A stretch of DNA of 64,000 nucleotides from Sphingomonas ginsenosidivorax (GTDB lineage Bacteria; Pseudomonadota; Alphaproteobacteria; Sphingomonadales; Sphingomonadaceae), in assembly GCF_007995065.1 (NCBI RefSeq), contig NZ_VOQR01000001.1, forward strand, positions 2,669,001 through 2,733,000. The letters are read 5' to 3'. The position numbers and the translations under genes were made by a program. A model generated the notes under the pieces. That model ran no database searches. It was not told the DNA's origin and saw nothing but the letters and a program-made list of their open reading frames with translations. How positions within the stretch are numbered: the stretch's first letter is position 1; each line of letters starts with the position of its first letter. Below are positions 41,832-50,448 of the stretch, piece after piece.

Positions 41832-43106
41832 TTATCGCTCGACGATCGCGCCGCCCTTCACGACCAGCCGGACGCGGCGCACCGCGCGGATGTCGGCCAC
41901 GGGATCGCCCTCGACCGCGACGAGGTCGGCGAGCAGCCCCGGCTTCACCGCCCCGACCCGGTCCGACACACGCATCCAGCGCGCGTTGCCCGAGGTCGCC
42001 GCAACCAGCACCTGTGCGGGGCGCATGCCGGCCGCGACCAGCAGGTCCATCTCGCGCGCATTGTCGCCGTGCGCGAACACGCCGACATCGCCGCCCATGC
42101 AGATCGGCACGCCCGCACGGACCGCGAGCGCCAGGCTCTTGCGGTTGAGCGCGACCGCGGGCGGCGCGGGCTCGCTGCCGGTCCAGCCGCGATAACGCGA
42201 CGTCGCATCCGACGCGGCGAGCGTCGGGCACAGCGCGATCCGCCTTGCCGCCATCTGCGCGAAGATCTCGGGCGTGCCGCCATAGCCGTGCTCGATCGTG
42301 TCGACCCCGGCAGCGACCGCGCGGCGCATGCCCTCCGCGGTCGCTGCATGGACCGCGACCGGCCGCCCGGCGTCGTGCGCCGCCGTCACCGCCGCCACGA
42401 TCTCGTCCTGGCTCAGCGTCGCGCGGCTCTCCTCGCCCGGTCGCCAGCGATAATCGGCGTAGAGCTTGATCCAGTCGGCGCCCGCCGCGATCTGCCGTCG
42501 GACCGCGGCGACCATCTGCTCAACGCCCGACACCTCCTCGGCGCCCTGCGGGATCGCGACGCCGGGCTCGAACCCCTTGGGGCCGTAGGCGCCGAGCGCG
42601 ACGATCGCGCGCGTCGCGACCGCCAGCCGCGGTCCGGGCACGATGCCCTGGTCGATCGCCGCCTTCAGCCCGACATCGGCATAGCCCGCGCCCTCGGTCC
42701 CGAGATCGCGCTCGCTGGTGAACCCGGCGAGCAGGGTCGCGCGCGCCTGCGCCACCGCGCGCGCGGTGCGCAGCGCGAGCGGCTCGTGGAGCACCTGATC
42801 GTCCCAGCTGGTCTCGTCATAGGGATGGAGGAACAGATGGCCGTGCCCCTCGATCATGCCGGGCATCAGCGTATCGCCCGCGAGCGCGACGACCCGCGTC
42901 CCCGCCGGCACCGGCAGGTCGGGCCCGACCGCCGCGATCCGGTCGCCGGTGACCAGCACCTGCCAGCCGACATGCACGACGCCGTCGACGCCGTCGAACA
43001 CGCCCGCGGGCTTGAACAGGACGGAGACGGGCGCAGCCGGTTCGGCCGCCGGCACCGCCGCCGCCGTCCCGAGCAGGATCGCCGCCATCATCGCCAGACC
43101 CCGCAT
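41832..43106 (-). CDS. exported amidohydrolase family protein
   Basis: A 424-residue TIM-barrel metal hydrolase with a signal peptide (residues 1-20). Metal ligands are visible: MIEGHGHLFLH at the first strand, the carboxylated-Lys position in IKLYADYRW, the His in VAVHAATAEG, the His in IEHGYGG, and the Asp in CMGGDVGVF. The form is that of imidazolonepropionase/prolidase-like exported amidohydrolases, which in related bacteria split X-Pro dipeptides or N-acyl amino acids. AGGGGAAA precedes the ATG. It is divergent to the penicillin-acylase-type gene with only 34 bp between starts, so the promoters must overlap the coding ends or be shared. Both enzymes hydrolyse amide bonds in the periplasm. 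Confidence 0.85.
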   Translation of the reverse strand: MRGLAMMAAILLGTAAAVPAAEPAAPVSVLFKPAGVFDGVDGVVHVGWQVLVTGDRIAAVGPDLPVPAGTRVVALAGDTLMPGMIEGHGHLFLHPYDETSWDDQVLHEPLALRTARAVAQARATLLAGFTSERDLGTEGAGYADVGLKAAIDQGIVPGPRLAVATRAIVALGAYGPKGFEPGVAIPQGAEEVSGVEQMVAAVRRQIAAGADWIKLYADYRWRPGEESRATLSQDEIVAAVTAAHDAGRPVAVHAATAEGMRRAVAAGVDTIEHGYGGTPEIFAQMAARRIALCPTLAASDATSRYRGWTGSEPAPPAVALNRKSLALAVRAGVPICMGGDVGVFAHGDNAREMDLLVAAGMRPAQVLVAATSGNARWMRVSDRVGAVKPGLLADLVAVEGDPVADIRAVRRVRLVVKGGAIVER

Positions 43107-43140
43107 GGCGTTTCCCCTTTTCCCGTCTTACGCTGCCGCC

Positions 43141-45327
43141 ATGCATACGATCCTTCGGCGCGCGCGCAATCCGGTGATCCTGTTGGCCCTGCTGGCCACC
43201 CCGCTCTCGGCCGCCCCCGCGCCCGACATGGCGCGGTGGCAGGCGCGGGCCGCGCGTGTCACGATCACGCGCGACAGCTGGGGCATCCCGCATGTCCGCG
43301 GGCGGTCGGACGCCGACGCCGTCTTCGGGCTGATCTACGCGCAGGCGGAGGATGATTTCGCGCGCATCGAGGCCAATTACCTGACCGCTCTCGGCCGCAG
43401 CGCGGAGGCGGACGGCGAGGAGGCGATCTGGGCGGACCTGCGGCAGCGGCTGTTCGTCGACCCGTCAGAGCTGCAGGCGCAATACGCCGCGAGTCCCGAC
43501 TGGCTGCGGACGCTGATGCAGGCCTGGGCGGACGGACTGAACTATTACCTCGCCACCCACCCCAAGACGAAACCGCGGGTGCTCAACCGTTTCGAACCCT
43601 GGATGGCGCTGAGCTTCACCGAGGGCAGCATCGGCGGCGACATCGAGCGGATTTCGCTCAGCGACCTGAAGACCTTCTACGGCCGCCCGACCCCGCCGAC
43701 GCCCGACGAGATCGGCATGATCCCGCGCGAGCCGTCCGGGTCCAACGGCATCGCGATCGCACCAAAGCTGACTACTAACGGCCGCGCGCTGCTGCTGATC
43801 AACCCGCACACCAGCTTCTATTTCCGTTCCGAGGCGCAGATGACCAGCGACGAGGGCCTCGACGCCTATGGTGCGAGCACCTGGGGGCAGTTCTTCATCT
43901 ACCAGGGCTTCAACGCCAAGGCCGGCTGGATGCACACCTCGTCGACCGTCGACAATGTCGACCAGTTCGCCGAGCGCGTCGCGCGAGGGAGCAGCGGCTA
44001 CACCTATCGCTACGGCACCGCGCGCCGTCCGGTGACGACGCGCGCGGTGACGCTGCGCTACCGCAAGGCCGACGGCACCACGGGCGAGCGCCGCTTCACG
44101 ACCTATCGCACGCATCACGGGCCCATCGTCGCGACGGCCGGCGGTCGCTGGATCGCTACCGCGCTGATGTGGAAGCCCGTCCCCGCGCTCGAGCAGAGCT
44201 ATCTGCGGACCAAGGCCACCGATCTCGCCGGGTACATGCAGGTCGCGGCGCGGCAGGCGAATTCGTCGAACGACACGCTGTTCGCCGATGCGAAGGGCGA
44301 GATCGCGTTCCTGATGCCGCAGTTCATGCCGGTCCGCGACGACCGGTTCGACTATACGCGTCCCGTCGACGGCAGCGATCCCGCGACCGACTGGCGCGGG
44401 CTCCACACGCTGCCGAGCCTGCCGAGCGTGCTCAACCCGCGGACCGGATGGGCGCACAACACCAACGACTGGCCGTGGAGCGCGGCCGGGCCCGACAGCC
44501 CCAAGGCGGCGGACTATCCGCGCTACATGGATCAGGTCGGCGGCAACGCGCGCGGCGTGCATGCCGACCTGCTGCTGACGGGCAAGACGGGCTGGACCCC
44601 CGAGACGCTGCGCGATGCCGCGTTCGATCCGTACCTTCCCGCGTTCGCGACGCTGCTGCCCGGGCTGGTCGCGGCCTGGACCGCCCTGCCCGCCAGCGAT
44701 CCGCGACGGCAGTCGCTCGAGGCGCCGATCGCGCTGCTTCGCGGGTGGGACCACCGGTGGGGATACGACTCGACCGCGACGAGCCTCGCCGTGTTCTGGG
44801 GCGACCAGCTGTGGCGCGAGGTCGGCAGTTTCGCGCAGGCGGAACGGATGAACGTCCCCGACTATATCGCGACCCGGGTCAGCGCGGACGCAAAGCTCGC
44901 CGCGCTGGCCGCCGCGGTCAACCGGCTGACGCGCGACTTTGGCAGCTGGCGGACGCCGTGGAAAACCATCAACCGGTTCCAGCGGCTCGACGATGCGATC
45001 ACGCCGCATTTCGACGACGCCAAGCCGTCGACCGCAGTGCCCTTCACCTCCGCGCAATGGGGCAGCCTGGCGTCGTTCGGCGCCAAGCCCTGGCCCGGCA
45101 CGAAACGCTATTACGGCACCAGCGGCAACAGCTTCGTCGCGGTGGTCGAGTTCGGCCCGCGCGTGAAGGCCATTGCGGTGATGGCGGGCGGCCAGAGCGG
45201 CGACGTCCGCTCGCCGCATTTCGCGGACCAGATCGACGCCTATGCGGAGGGCCGGTTGCGCCCGGTCTATTTCTACCCCGAAGACCTGAAGGGCCATCTC
45301 GAACGCCGCTACCGGCCGGGCCGATGA
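43141..45327 (+). CDS. penicillin acylase-type Ntn hydrolase (acylase, periplasmic)
   Basis: A 728-residue precursor with a signal peptide (residues 1-25). It is a self-cleaving N-terminal nucleophile hydrolase: an alpha chain up to Gly200, then the beta chain starting at the catalytic Ser201 in PSG-SNGIAIAP, after removal of a linker. INPHTSFYFRSEAQ and HHGPIV contain the oxyanion and beta-chain features. This branch includes acyl-homoserine lactone and aculeacin acylases, as well as penicillin G acylase, so substrate choice is open. The ATG at 43141 is without a strong ribosome-binding site. Its stop overlaps the start of a sirtuin gene by ATGA, so the two are translationally coupled, an unexpected pair. 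Confidence 0.88.
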   Translation: MHTILRRARNPVILLALLATPLSAAPAPDMARWQARAARVTITRDSWGIPHVRGRSDADAVFGLIYAQAEDDFARIEANYLTALGRSAEADGEEAIWADLRQRLFVDPSELQAQYAASPDWLRTLMQAWADGLNYYLATHPKTKPRVLNRFEPWMALSFTEGSIGGDIERISLSDLKTFYGRPTPPTPDEIGMIPREPSGSNGIAIAPKLTTNGRALLLINPHTSFYFRSEAQMTSDEGLDAYGASTWGQFFIYQGFNAKAGWMHTSSTVDNVDQFAERVARGSSGYTYRYGTARRPVTTRAVTLRYRKADGTTGERRFTTYRTHHGPIVATAGGRWIATALMWKPVPALEQSYLRTKATDLAGYMQVAARQANSSNDTLFADAKGEIAFLMPQFMPVRDDRFDYTRPVDGSDPATDWRGLHTLPSLPSVLNPRTGWAHNTNDWPWSAAGPDSPKAADYPRYMDQVGGNARGVHADLLLTGKTGWTPETLRDAAFDPYLPAFATLLPGLVAAWTALPASDPRRQSLEAPIALLRGWDHRWGYDSTATSLAVFWGDQLWREVGSFAQAERMNVPDYIATRVSADAKLAALAAAVNRLTRDFGSWRTPWKTINRFQRLDDAITPHFDDAKPSTAVPFTSAQWGSLASFGAKPWPGTKRYYGTSGNSFVAVVEFGPRVKAIAVMAGGQSGDVRSPHFADQIDAYAEGRLRPVYFYPEDLKGHLERRYRPGR

Positions 45328-46034
45328 GCGTGACCGAAATTCGGAACATCGTGATCCTGACCGGCGCCGGCATTTCCGCCGAAAGCGGCATCGCGACGTT
45401 CCGCGGGCCGGGCGGTCTGTTGGAAGGACACCGGGTCGAGGACGTCTGTACGCCCGAGGCGTTGGCGTATGATCCGGTACTGGTGCACCGCTTCTACGAT
45501 CTACGCCGCGCGGCGCTGCGCGAGGTCGAGCCGAATGCCGCGCACCGGGCGCTCGCGCGGCTGGATGAGGCGTGGTCGGGCGAGCTGCTGATCGTGACGC
45601 AGAATGTCGACGACCTGCACGATCGTGCCGGCGCGCAGCGGGTGCTGCACATGCACGGCGAGTTGCTGTCGGCCTTGTGCGCGGCGTGCGGTACGCGCGA
45701 AGCATGGGTGGCGAGCCTGCCGCCGGGGTCGGTGTGCGGCGCGTGCAGGGCGCCGGCGCTCAGGCCCGACATCGTCTTCTTCGGCGAGATGCCGTTCCAG
45801 ATGGAGCGGATCGAGGCGGCGCTGGCGACGTGCGACCTGTTCGTGTCGATCGGGACGTCGGGCGCGGTATATCCTGCCGCCGGGTTCGTGCAGACCGCCG
45901 GCTGGCACGGCGCGCGGACGCTCGAGATGAACCTCGACCCGTCGATGGGGAGCGTCCATTTCGAGGAGACGCGGATCGGGGCGGCGGGGAATCTGGTGCC
46001 GGCGTGGGTGGAGGAAATCCTCGCGCAAAACTGA
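45324..46034 (+). CDS. cobB: NAD-dependent protein deacylase (sirtuin, CobB-like)
   Basis: A 236-residue class III sirtuin. ILTGAGISAESGIATFRG opens the NAD-binding fold, TQNVDDLHDRAG follows, and the catalytic His is His111 in LHMHGELLSA. The zinc site is four cysteines, Cys119, Cys122, Cys138 and Cys141. The pair Tyr58-x-x-Arg61 in RFYDLRR matches the Tyr/Arg signature of desuccinylases, so the enzyme should remove succinyl as well as acetyl groups from lysines. It overlaps the acylase stop by 4 nt (ATGA). The transcript is closed by a family C palindrome 1 bp after the stop, which also separates it from the convergent era. Confidence 0.92.
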   Translation: MSVTEIRNIVILTGAGISAESGIATFRGPGGLLEGHRVEDVCTPEALAYDPVLVHRFYDLRRAALREVEPNAAHRALARLDEAWSGELLIVTQNVDDLHDRAGAQRVLHMHGELLSALCAACGTREAWVASLPPGSVCGACRAPALRPDIVFFGEMPFQMERIEAALATCDLFVSIGTSGAVYPAAGFVQTAGWHGARTLEMNLDPSMGSVHFEETRIGAAGNLVPAWVEEILAQN

Positions 46035-46150
46035 TCCTCCCCTGTAAGGGGAGGTGGCTGGCGAAGCCAGACGGAGGGGTGTCGCCCTATCGATAGCGGG
46101 TCACCCCTCCGTCAGCCCTGCGGGCTGCCACCTCCCCTTACAGGGGAGGA
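46035..46150. repeat. intergenic composite palindrome (family C, TCCTCCCC type)
   Basis: TCCTCCCCTGTAAGGGGAGG at one end and CCTCCCCTTACAGGGGAGGA at the other, with inner GGCTGGCGAAGCC and GCAGCCCGCAGGGCTG-like stems. It fills the gap between convergent cobB and era. Further members at 50.27 and 52.27 kb. Confidence 0.85.
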
Positions 46151-46157
46151 TGAAGGG

Positions 46158-47096
46158 TTATTCTACCCAGTCGAGGCCGATGTCGCGGTAGACTTCGCGG
46201 TCCTCGTCCCAGCCTGGCTTGACCTTGACGTGCAGGTAGAGATGCACCGGCTTGCCCGTGATGCTGGCGAGCTCGATCCGTGCGCGCGCGCCGATTTCCT
46301 TGATCCGCTGGCCGCCCTTGCCGAGCACGATCGCGCGCTGCGTCGGGCGTTCGACCAGGATCTGCTGGTGGATCTCGAGGCTGCCGTCCTGGCGCTCGAT
46401 ATATTGCTCGGTGTCGATCGTGCTGGCGTAGGGAAGCTCGGCGTGGAGCTGCAGATAGAGCTGCTCGCGCGTCACTTCGGACGCGAGCGCGCGTTCGGTG
46501 GCGTCGGAGACCTGGTCCTCGGGGAAATGCCACGGCCCCTCAGGCATGGCCTTGGCTAGTGCCGCCTTGAAGTGCGCGACGCCGTCGCCGGTCCCGGCGC
46601 TGATGAAGAAGGTCTCGGCGAACGGCAGCAGCGCGTTCAGCTTCTCGGCGTGGATCAGCAGCTTGGTCTTGTCGGCGAGATCGACCTTGTTGAGGATCAG
46701 CCAGATCGGCTCGGTGCGGCCGATCAGCGATTCGACGATCGTCGTGACCTTGCCGCCGATCCCGCCCTTCGCATCGACCACCAGCGCGATGATGTCCGAG
46801 CCCTCCGCGCCGCCCCAGGCGGCGGCGACCATCGCGCGGTCGAAGCGGCGCTTGGGTTCGAAGATGCCGGGCGTGTCGACGAGCAGGATCTGCGCATCGC
46901 CCTCGATCGCGACGCCCATCAGCTTGGTGCGCGTGGTCTGCGCCTTGGGGCTGACGATCGCCACCTTCTGCCCGACGAGCGCGTTGACGAGCGTCGACTT
47001 GCCGGCGTTGGGCGCGCCGACGACGGCGACGAGACCGCAATGCTGGAGGGCCGCGGTCGAGGTCGCTGCGTCGGTAGGGATAATGGGATCAGTCAA
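46158..47096 (-). CDS. era: GTPase Era
   Basis: A 312-residue essential GTPase of 30S assembly. Motifs are G1 GAPNAGKST, the T of QTTRTK as G2, G3 DTPGIF, G4 NKVD, then SAGTGDG near G5. The C-terminal KH domain has VLGKGGQRIKEIGARARIEL. I place the start at TTG 47096, because GGAG stands 6 nt before it and the conserved GTPase fold follows after 25 residues. All ATG candidates further upstream lie in the 47106-47200 palindrome, whose invasion seems to have replaced the natural leader. A GTG at 47111 is an alternative. It is the last gene of the lepB-rnc-era set, cotranscribed or spaced by the palindrome. Confidence 0.9.
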   Translation of the reverse strand: MTDPIIPTDAATSTAALQHCGLVAVVGAPNAGKSTLVNALVGQKVAIVSPKAQTTRTKLMGVAIEGDAQILLVDTPGIFEPKRRFDRAMVAAAWGGAEGSDIIALVVDAKGGIGGKVTTIVESLIGRTEPIWLILNKVDLADKTKLLIHAEKLNALLPFAETFFISAGTGDGVAHFKAALAKAMPEGPWHFPEDQVSDATERALASEVTREQLYLQLHAELPYASTIDTEQYIERQDGSLEIHQQILVERPTQRAIVLGKGGQRIKEIGARARIELASITGKPVHLYLHVKVKPGWDEDREVYRDIGLDWVE

Positions 47097-47105
47097 ATCA
47101 TGCTC

Positions 47106-47200
47106 CGTCACCCCGGACTTGTTCCGGGGTCCATCGTTCCGCACACTCTAACCCATCGAATATGCGGATGGATGGATGCCGGAACGAGTCCGGCATGACG
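47106..47200. repeat. intergenic composite palindrome (family A) between rnc and era
   Basis: CGTCACCCCGGACTTGTTCCGGGG on one side and CCGGAACGAGTCCGGCATGACG on the other. It lies between the rnc stop (47203) and the proposed era start (47096), inside what is in most alphaproteobacteria a tight rnc-era unit. Confidence 0.85.
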
Positions 47201-47202
47201 TA

Positions 47203-47889
47203 TTAGCCGAGCTTTTCCAAGAGCGCCTTCGCCGCGGCGGTCTCGGCTTCCTGCTTGCTCGTGCCCTCGGCGGTCGCTTCCGCCAGTTTTCCGACCGACA
47301 CCGCGATGGTGAAGCGCGGCGCGTGGCCGGGGCCGGTGCGCTCGACGATGCGGTATTCGGGCGGCTTGCGGTTGTGCGCGGCGGCCCATTCCTGGAGTTG
47401 CGACTTGGGATGCTGCGGCGCCTTGGCGCCTGCCTTGACGCGGTCGCCCCAGGCCTGCCGCACGAACATGCGCGCCGCGTCGAGCCCCGCCTCGCGGTAC
47501 CAGGCGCCGATCAGCGCCTCCATCACGTCGCCGAGCACGTTGTCGCTGTCGGACGCGCCGTCGTCGCGCGCCTGCTTGCCGAGCTTGAGATGATCGCGCA
47601 CGCCGAGCTCGCGCGCGACGTCGGCGCAGACGGCACCGGTGACGAGCGCGTTGAACCGCTTCGACAGCTGGCCTTCCGCGTCGCCCGCGAACGTCTCGTA
47701 CAGCCATTCGGCGACGATCAGGCCGAGCACGCGGTCGCCGAGGAACTCCAGCCGTTCGTAGTTCGCCGCGGCCTGGCTGCCATGCGTCAGCGCGCGCTCA
47801 TAGGGGGCGAGGTCGGCGGGGCGGCGTCCGAACGTCTCGGTCAGCCAGTGCGCGAGATCGCTCAAAACCCTTCCCCGATCCTCTGCCAC
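47203..47889 (-). CDS. rnc: ribonuclease III
   Basis: A 228-residue double-strand RNA endonuclease. The catalytic domain has ERLEFLGDRVLGL (the signature block, with the conserved acidic residues) and GDVMEALIGAWYREAG, the second acidic pair. A double-strand RNA-binding domain occupies the last 70 residues (KSQLQEWAAAHNRKPPEY, GTSKQEAETAAAKALLEKL). It processes rRNA precursors and some mRNAs. GTG at 47889 is taken as the start, giving a 28-bp overlap with lepB. A TTG at 47865 next to GGAAGG is a plausible alternative that makes the protein open LSDLAHWL, closer to the usual N terminus. The order lepB-rnc-era is conserved in many alphaproteobacteria. Confidence 0.92.
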   Translation of the reverse strand: MAEDRGRVLSDLAHWLTETFGRRPADLAPYERALTHGSQAAANYERLEFLGDRVLGLIVAEWLYETFAGDAEGQLSKRFNALVTGAVCADVARELGVRDHLKLGKQARDDGASDSDNVLGDVMEALIGAWYREAGLDAARMFVRQAWGDRVKAGAKAPQHPKSQLQEWAAAHNRKPPEYRIVERTGPGHAPRFTIAVSVGKLAEATAEGTSKQEAETAAAKALLEKLG

Positions 47890-48665
47890 CGCGCCGCGCT
47901 GAACCAGGTCCAGGGTGCCCAGGACGCGTTGCCGTTGGTCGAGAAGAACGACACCACCGCCTTGCCCTCGACATTCTCCAGCGGGACATAGCCCATGCCC
48001 TGCGGCGCGGGGAACCGGCTGTCGCCGCTGTCGTCGCGGTTATCGCCCATCACGAAGACATGGCCGGCGGGGACGGTATAGGCCCCGGTATCGTCGCGGT
48101 CGGCCATCTGGCCCTGGTCGAGCACTTCGTAGCTGCGGCCCCCGGGCAAGGTCTCGCGGAACCGCGGATAGCGGCAGATCGGGACGCCCGCCGCGTCGAC
48201 GTCCTGGAAGGTCGCGCCGCATCTCTCGGCGTCGAAATTGCCGGTGAGCGGCAGCGTGAAGTCGGCGATCCGCTGCTTGGGGACGGCCACGCCGTTGAGG
48301 ATCACCTGGCCCGCGCGCATCTGGATCGTCTCGCCGGGCAGGCCGATCACGCGCTTGATCACGTCGTGGTCGAGCACTTCGGGGGCGCGGAAGACGACGA
48401 CGTCGCCGCGCGTCGGGATGCGGCCCATGATCCGTCCGGGGATCAGCGGCACGCCCCAGGGCAGCGACCAGCGCGAATAGCCGTAGTTCCACTTCGTCAC
48501 GAACAGATAGTCGCCGATGAACAGCCGCGGCAGCATCGACTCGCTGGGGATGCTGAACGGCGCGAACAGGAAGCTGCGCACGATGAGCACGACGAGCGCC
48601 AGCTTGAGCAGGAAACGGAACGTCTCGCTGGTCTCGGACCGGACGGGTTTCGGGGATTTTGCCAT
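47862..48665 (-). CDS. lepB: signal peptidase I
   Basis: A 267-residue inner-membrane serine protease that removes Sec and Tat signal peptides. One transmembrane helix (about 17-37) is followed by the catalytic serine Ser43 in IPSESMLPRL and the general base Lys104 in DVIKRVIGLPGE; box E is visible as GHVFVMGDNRDDSGDSR. The two cysteines in ERCGATF and VPICRYP may form a periplasmic disulfide. The ATG at 48665 begins MAKSPKPVRSE; an earlier ATG at 48701 adds 12 residues. Neither has a clear ribosome-binding site. The stop overlaps rnc by 28 bp, so the genes are cotranscribed. It is divergent to pgi. Confidence 0.93.
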   Translation of the reverse strand: MAKSPKPVRSETSETFRFLLKLALVVLIVRSFLFAPFSIPSESMLPRLFIGDYLFVTKWNYGYSRWSLPWGVPLIPGRIMGRIPTRGDVVVFRAPEVLDHDVIKRVIGLPGETIQMRAGQVILNGVAVPKQRIADFTLPLTGNFDAERCGATFQDVDAAGVPICRYPRFRETLPGGRSYEVLDQGQMADRDDTGAYTVPAGHVFVMGDNRDDSGDSRFPAPQGMGYVPLENVEGKAVVSFFSTNGNASWAPWTWFSAARWQRIGEGF

Positions 48666-48772
48666 GTCGCGCGGTTTGCGTGGGGGCGTGCGTGTCGTCA
48701 AGCTGGCGGATCGGAGGATCGATTGGTAGGCACGGCGCGTATCGTCGTTCCGACAAGCATACGGAGACTCCC

Positions 48773-50260
48773 ATGGCCGACTGGTCGAAAATCGAAGCGC
48801 TGCCCTCGTCCAAGCTGACCGAGCTGTTCGCGGGCGATCCGGACCGGCTCGCGACGCTCAGCCTGGACGTGTCGGGGATCCATTTCGACTGGTCGAAGAC
48901 GCACCTGACCAGGGATGCGATCGCTGCGTTCGCCGAGCTCGCCAAGGCGCAGGACCTGGCCGGCAAGCGCGAGGCGCTGTTCGCCGGCGCGGTCGTCAAC
49001 GTGACCGAGGGCCGCGCGGTCGAGCACACCGCCGAGCGCGGCGAGGGCAAGCCCGAAAGCGTCGCGATCGCGGCGGCGAGCCACGCGCGGATGCGCGCGC
49101 TGATCGACGCGATCGAGGCCGAGGCGCTGGGGCCGGTGCGGCATATCCTCCACGTCGGCATCGGCGGGTCGGCGCTGGGCCCGCATCTGCTGGTCGATGC
49201 GCTGGGGCGCGAGGACAAGCGCTACGACGTCGCGATCGTCTCGAACGTCGACGGCGTCGCGCTGGAGGACGTGTTCGAGCGGTTCGACCCGGCCGCGACC
49301 TTGCTGGTGATCGCGTCGAAGACCTTCACCACCACCGAGACGATGATGAACGCCGAGTCGGTCCTGCAATGGATGACCGAGCACAATGTCGAGGATCCGT
49401 ACGGCCGCGTGATCGCGCTGACCGCCGCGCCGCAAAAGGCGATGGACTGGGGCGTCGACGAGACGCGCATCCTGCCGTTCGCCGAGAGCGTCGGCGGCCG
49501 CTACTCGCTATGGTCGACGATCGGCTTTCCCGCGGCGATCGGGCTCGGCTGGGACAAGTTCGAGGAGCTGCTTGAGGGTGCGGCCGAGATGGACCGGCAT
49601 TTCCGGCTCGCCGCGCTGCACGAGAACGCGCCCGCACTCGCGGCGTTCGCCGACCTCTATTACACGCAGGTCCGCGGCGCCGAGACGCGCGCGCCGTTCG
49701 CCTATGACGAGCGGCTGCGGCTGCTGCCGAGCTATCTGCAGCAGCTCGAGATGGAATCGAACGGCAAGGCGGTGACCGCGGACGGCCAGCCCGTCGGCCG
49801 CCCGACCGCCGCGATCACCTGGGGCGGCGTCGGCACCGATGCACAGCATGCGGTGTTCCAGCTGCTCCACCAGGGTACGCACCTCGTCCCCGTCGAGTTC
49901 ATCGCGGTGATCGAGGCGGGCGACACGCTCGCCGAGGATCACCACAAGGCGCTGTTGCTCAACGCGTTCGCACAGGGCGCGGCGCTGATGGCGGGCAAGC
50001 AGGTCGAGGATCCGGCGCGCAGCTATTCGGGCGACCGGCCGTCGTCGACGCTGCTGCTCGACGATCTCGACGCGCGCACGCTGGGGGCGCTGATCGCGTT
50101 CTACGAGCACCGCGTGTTCGTGAACGGCGTGCTGCTGGGGATCAACTCGTTCGACCAGTTCGGCGTCGAGCTGGGCAAGGAAATGGCCAAGGAAGCGGCC
50201 AAGGGCGGCGGCAGCTTCGATCCCTCGACCGACGATTTGATCAAGCGCGCCTTCGGGTAA
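48773..50260 (+). CDS. pgi: glucose-6-phosphate isomerase
   Basis: A 495-residue cytosolic isomerase of glucose-6-phosphate and fructose-6-phosphate. It carries HVGIGGSALGP, VIASKTFTTTETM, the second signature region VGGRYSLWSTIGFPAAIGLGW, and the catalytic Glu in SNGKAVT-type and His in GGVGTDAQHAVFQLLHQGT, with the final Lys near LKRAFG. It connects the Entner-Doudoroff and upper glycolysis steps; sphingomonads lack a complete EMP path, so gluconeogenic use is likely. GGAG 8 nt before the ATG is clear. A family C palindrome follows the stop. Confidence 0.95.
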   Translation: MADWSKIEALPSSKLTELFAGDPDRLATLSLDVSGIHFDWSKTHLTRDAIAAFAELAKAQDLAGKREALFAGAVVNVTEGRAVEHTAERGEGKPESVAIAAASHARMRALIDAIEAEALGPVRHILHVGIGGSALGPHLLVDALGREDKRYDVAIVSNVDGVALEDVFERFDPAATLLVIASKTFTTTETMMNAESVLQWMTEHNVEDPYGRVIALTAAPQKAMDWGVDETRILPFAESVGGRYSLWSTIGFPAAIGLGWDKFEELLEGAAEMDRHFRLAALHENAPALAAFADLYYTQVRGAETRAPFAYDERLRLLPSYLQQLEMESNGKAVTADGQPVGRPTAAITWGGVGTDAQHAVFQLLHQGTHLVPVEFIAVIEAGDTLAEDHHKALLLNAFAQGAALMAGKQVEDPARSYSGDRPSSTLLLDDLDARTLGALIAFYEHRVFVNGVLLGINSFDQFGVELGKEMAKEAAKGGGSFDPSTDDLIKRAFG

Positions 50261-50267
50261 CCTTCGA

Positions 50268-50389
50268 TCCTCCCCCGCCAGGGGGAGGTGGCGCCGAAGG
50301 CGTCGGAGGGGGTGGACACGGAACCGGCGTTATCGTTGCCGCCCCCTCCGTCACGCTTCGCGCGCCACCTCCCCCTGGCGGGGGAGGAT
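50268..50389. repeat. intergenic composite palindrome (family C)
   Basis: TCCTCCCCCGCCAGGGGGAGG on one side and CCTCCCCCTGGCGGGGGAGGA on the other, with an inner GGCGCCGAAGGCGTC and CGCTTCGCGCG stem pair. It follows the pgi stop by 8 bp. A further GCCTGCGCGGGAG hairpin follows. Confidence 0.85.
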
Positions 50390-50448
50390 GAGACTGCGAT
50401 ACTCCCGCCTGCGCGGGAGAACGGAGAGGCCTCGCGCGTTACTCCCGC

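Noticed and set aside
47106..47144. era start at the ATG near 47144
   Set aside because: The extra N-terminal residues are encoded entirely by a repeat that also occurs in noncoding DNA elsewhere, so they are unlikely to be native Era sequence.
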